From assembly GCF_003194625.1 (NCBI RefSeq), contig NZ_QHKX01000002.1, positions 930,001 to 994,000 of the forward strand: DNA of 64,000 nucleotides. The letters are read 5' to 3'. How positions within the stretch are numbered: the stretch's first letter is position 1; the number at the start of each line of letters is the position of its first letter. Both the position numbers and the translations under genes were made by a program. This DNA is from Nocardioides solisilvae. Lineage in GTDB: Bacteria > Actinomycetota > Actinomycetes > Propionibacteriales > Nocardioidaceae. Below, one piece after another: positions 63,839-64,000 of this stretch. The notes beneath the pieces were generated by a model, which searched no databases, was not told the DNA's origin, and was given only the letters and a program-made list of their open reading frames with translations.

Positions 63839-64000
63839 TCAGGCCGACAGCCGCTCCCCGGAGCCGGGATCGAAGACGTGCACCTGGCCGGGGTCGATCG
63901 CCAGGCCCACCCGGTCGCCCTTGGTGACGGTCTGGTGCGGCTCGAGGCGTACGACGACGGGGGCGGTCGCGGCGGCGTCACCGGGACGCACCGCGTAGCC
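63839..64000 (-). CDS. Sugar ABC transporter ATP-binding protein (UgpC/MsmK type), C-terminal end
   Basis: Only the last 53 codons are in the window; the gene continues past 64000. The fragment reads PVVVRLEPHQTVTKGDRVGLAIDPGQVHVFDPGSGERLSA, the end of the TOBE/regulatory domain of MalK/UgpC-family ATPases, where VHVFDPxSGERL is characteristic. It powers import of a sugar or glycerol phosphate. The ABC core is outside the window. Confidence 0.75.
   Translation of the reverse strand, partial: GYAVRPGDAAATAPVVVRLEPHQTVTKGDRVGLAIDPGQVHVFDPGSGERLSA

Overview
The window is about 73% GC, with dense genes on both strands, many GTG starts and very little A/T. The gene set (mycothiol glycosyltransferase mshA, senX3-regX3, carD, a HemD-like NnaR regulator) points to an actinobacterium. 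Gene content and protein style fit Nocardioidaceae (Nocardioides or a relative), but that genus is an inference. It is an ordinary chromosomal segment: I see no prophage, CRISPR array, rRNA, tRNA or biosynthetic cluster.

Layout. 1-8.5 kb: the start of an hrpA helicase, a flavin-type oxidase, an SDR, a DUF402 protein, a ThrE exporter, a YbdK-type ligase and a WS/DGAT acyltransferase. Then comes a small island: a gene for a winged-helix plus Vsr-like nuclease flanked by two nearly identical 66-bp palindromic repeats, next to an orphan adenine-type DNA methyltransferase. 8.5-17 kb: a secreted phosphodiester glycosidase, Mug glycosylase, two overlapping unknowns, a 7 x 11-bp tandem repeat, an RTX-type secreted protein, a RelA/SpoT-domain protein, an Ala/Lys-rich histone-H1-like protein and a membrane metallophosphoesterase. 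17-36.5 kb: the actinobacterial carD-ispD-ispF-cysS-rlmB set, spread out by inserted genes. The main insertion is nitrate assimilation: narK-nasA-FAD/Fe-S reductase and nirB-nirD-nnaR, all on the minus strand. Between its two halves lie the abutting remnants of a queA-like gene and soxR. 36.5-43.5 kb: lipoprotein, gpmA, phoU, senX3-regX3 and, past an EamA transporter, ybjN-mshA, resembling the mshA-gpm1-senX3-regX3 neighbourhood of mycobacteria; a PHO-like box lies between phoU and senX3. 43.5-55.6 kb: RNase H fused to a DUF4440-like domain, an SDR, a racemase, hydrolases, a WYL regulator, an M4 protease fused to an emfourin-like inhibitor domain, ferritin and typA. 55.6-64 kb: a tiny acidic protein, a TetR-controlled fatty acid module (acyl-CoA synthetase, acyl-CoA dehydrogenase, SDR), cstA-ybdD with a CRP-like site, a pair of inverted REP-like repeats, a membrane protein and the end of a sugar ABC ATPase.

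How genes work together. NarK imports nitrate, NasA and its FAD/Fe-S partner reduce it to nitrite, NirBD reduces nitrite to ammonium, and NnaR probably controls the set. PhoU/SenX3/RegX3 form the phosphate-sensing circuit. IspD and IspF act in the MEP isoprenoid pathway. The TetR/acyl-CoA genes form a divergent beta-oxidation unit sharing one operator region. Across the window about two dozen genes carry a (T/C)ANNNT hexamer ending 6-7 nt before the start codon and lack a Shine-Dalgarno sequence, the signature of leaderless transcription.
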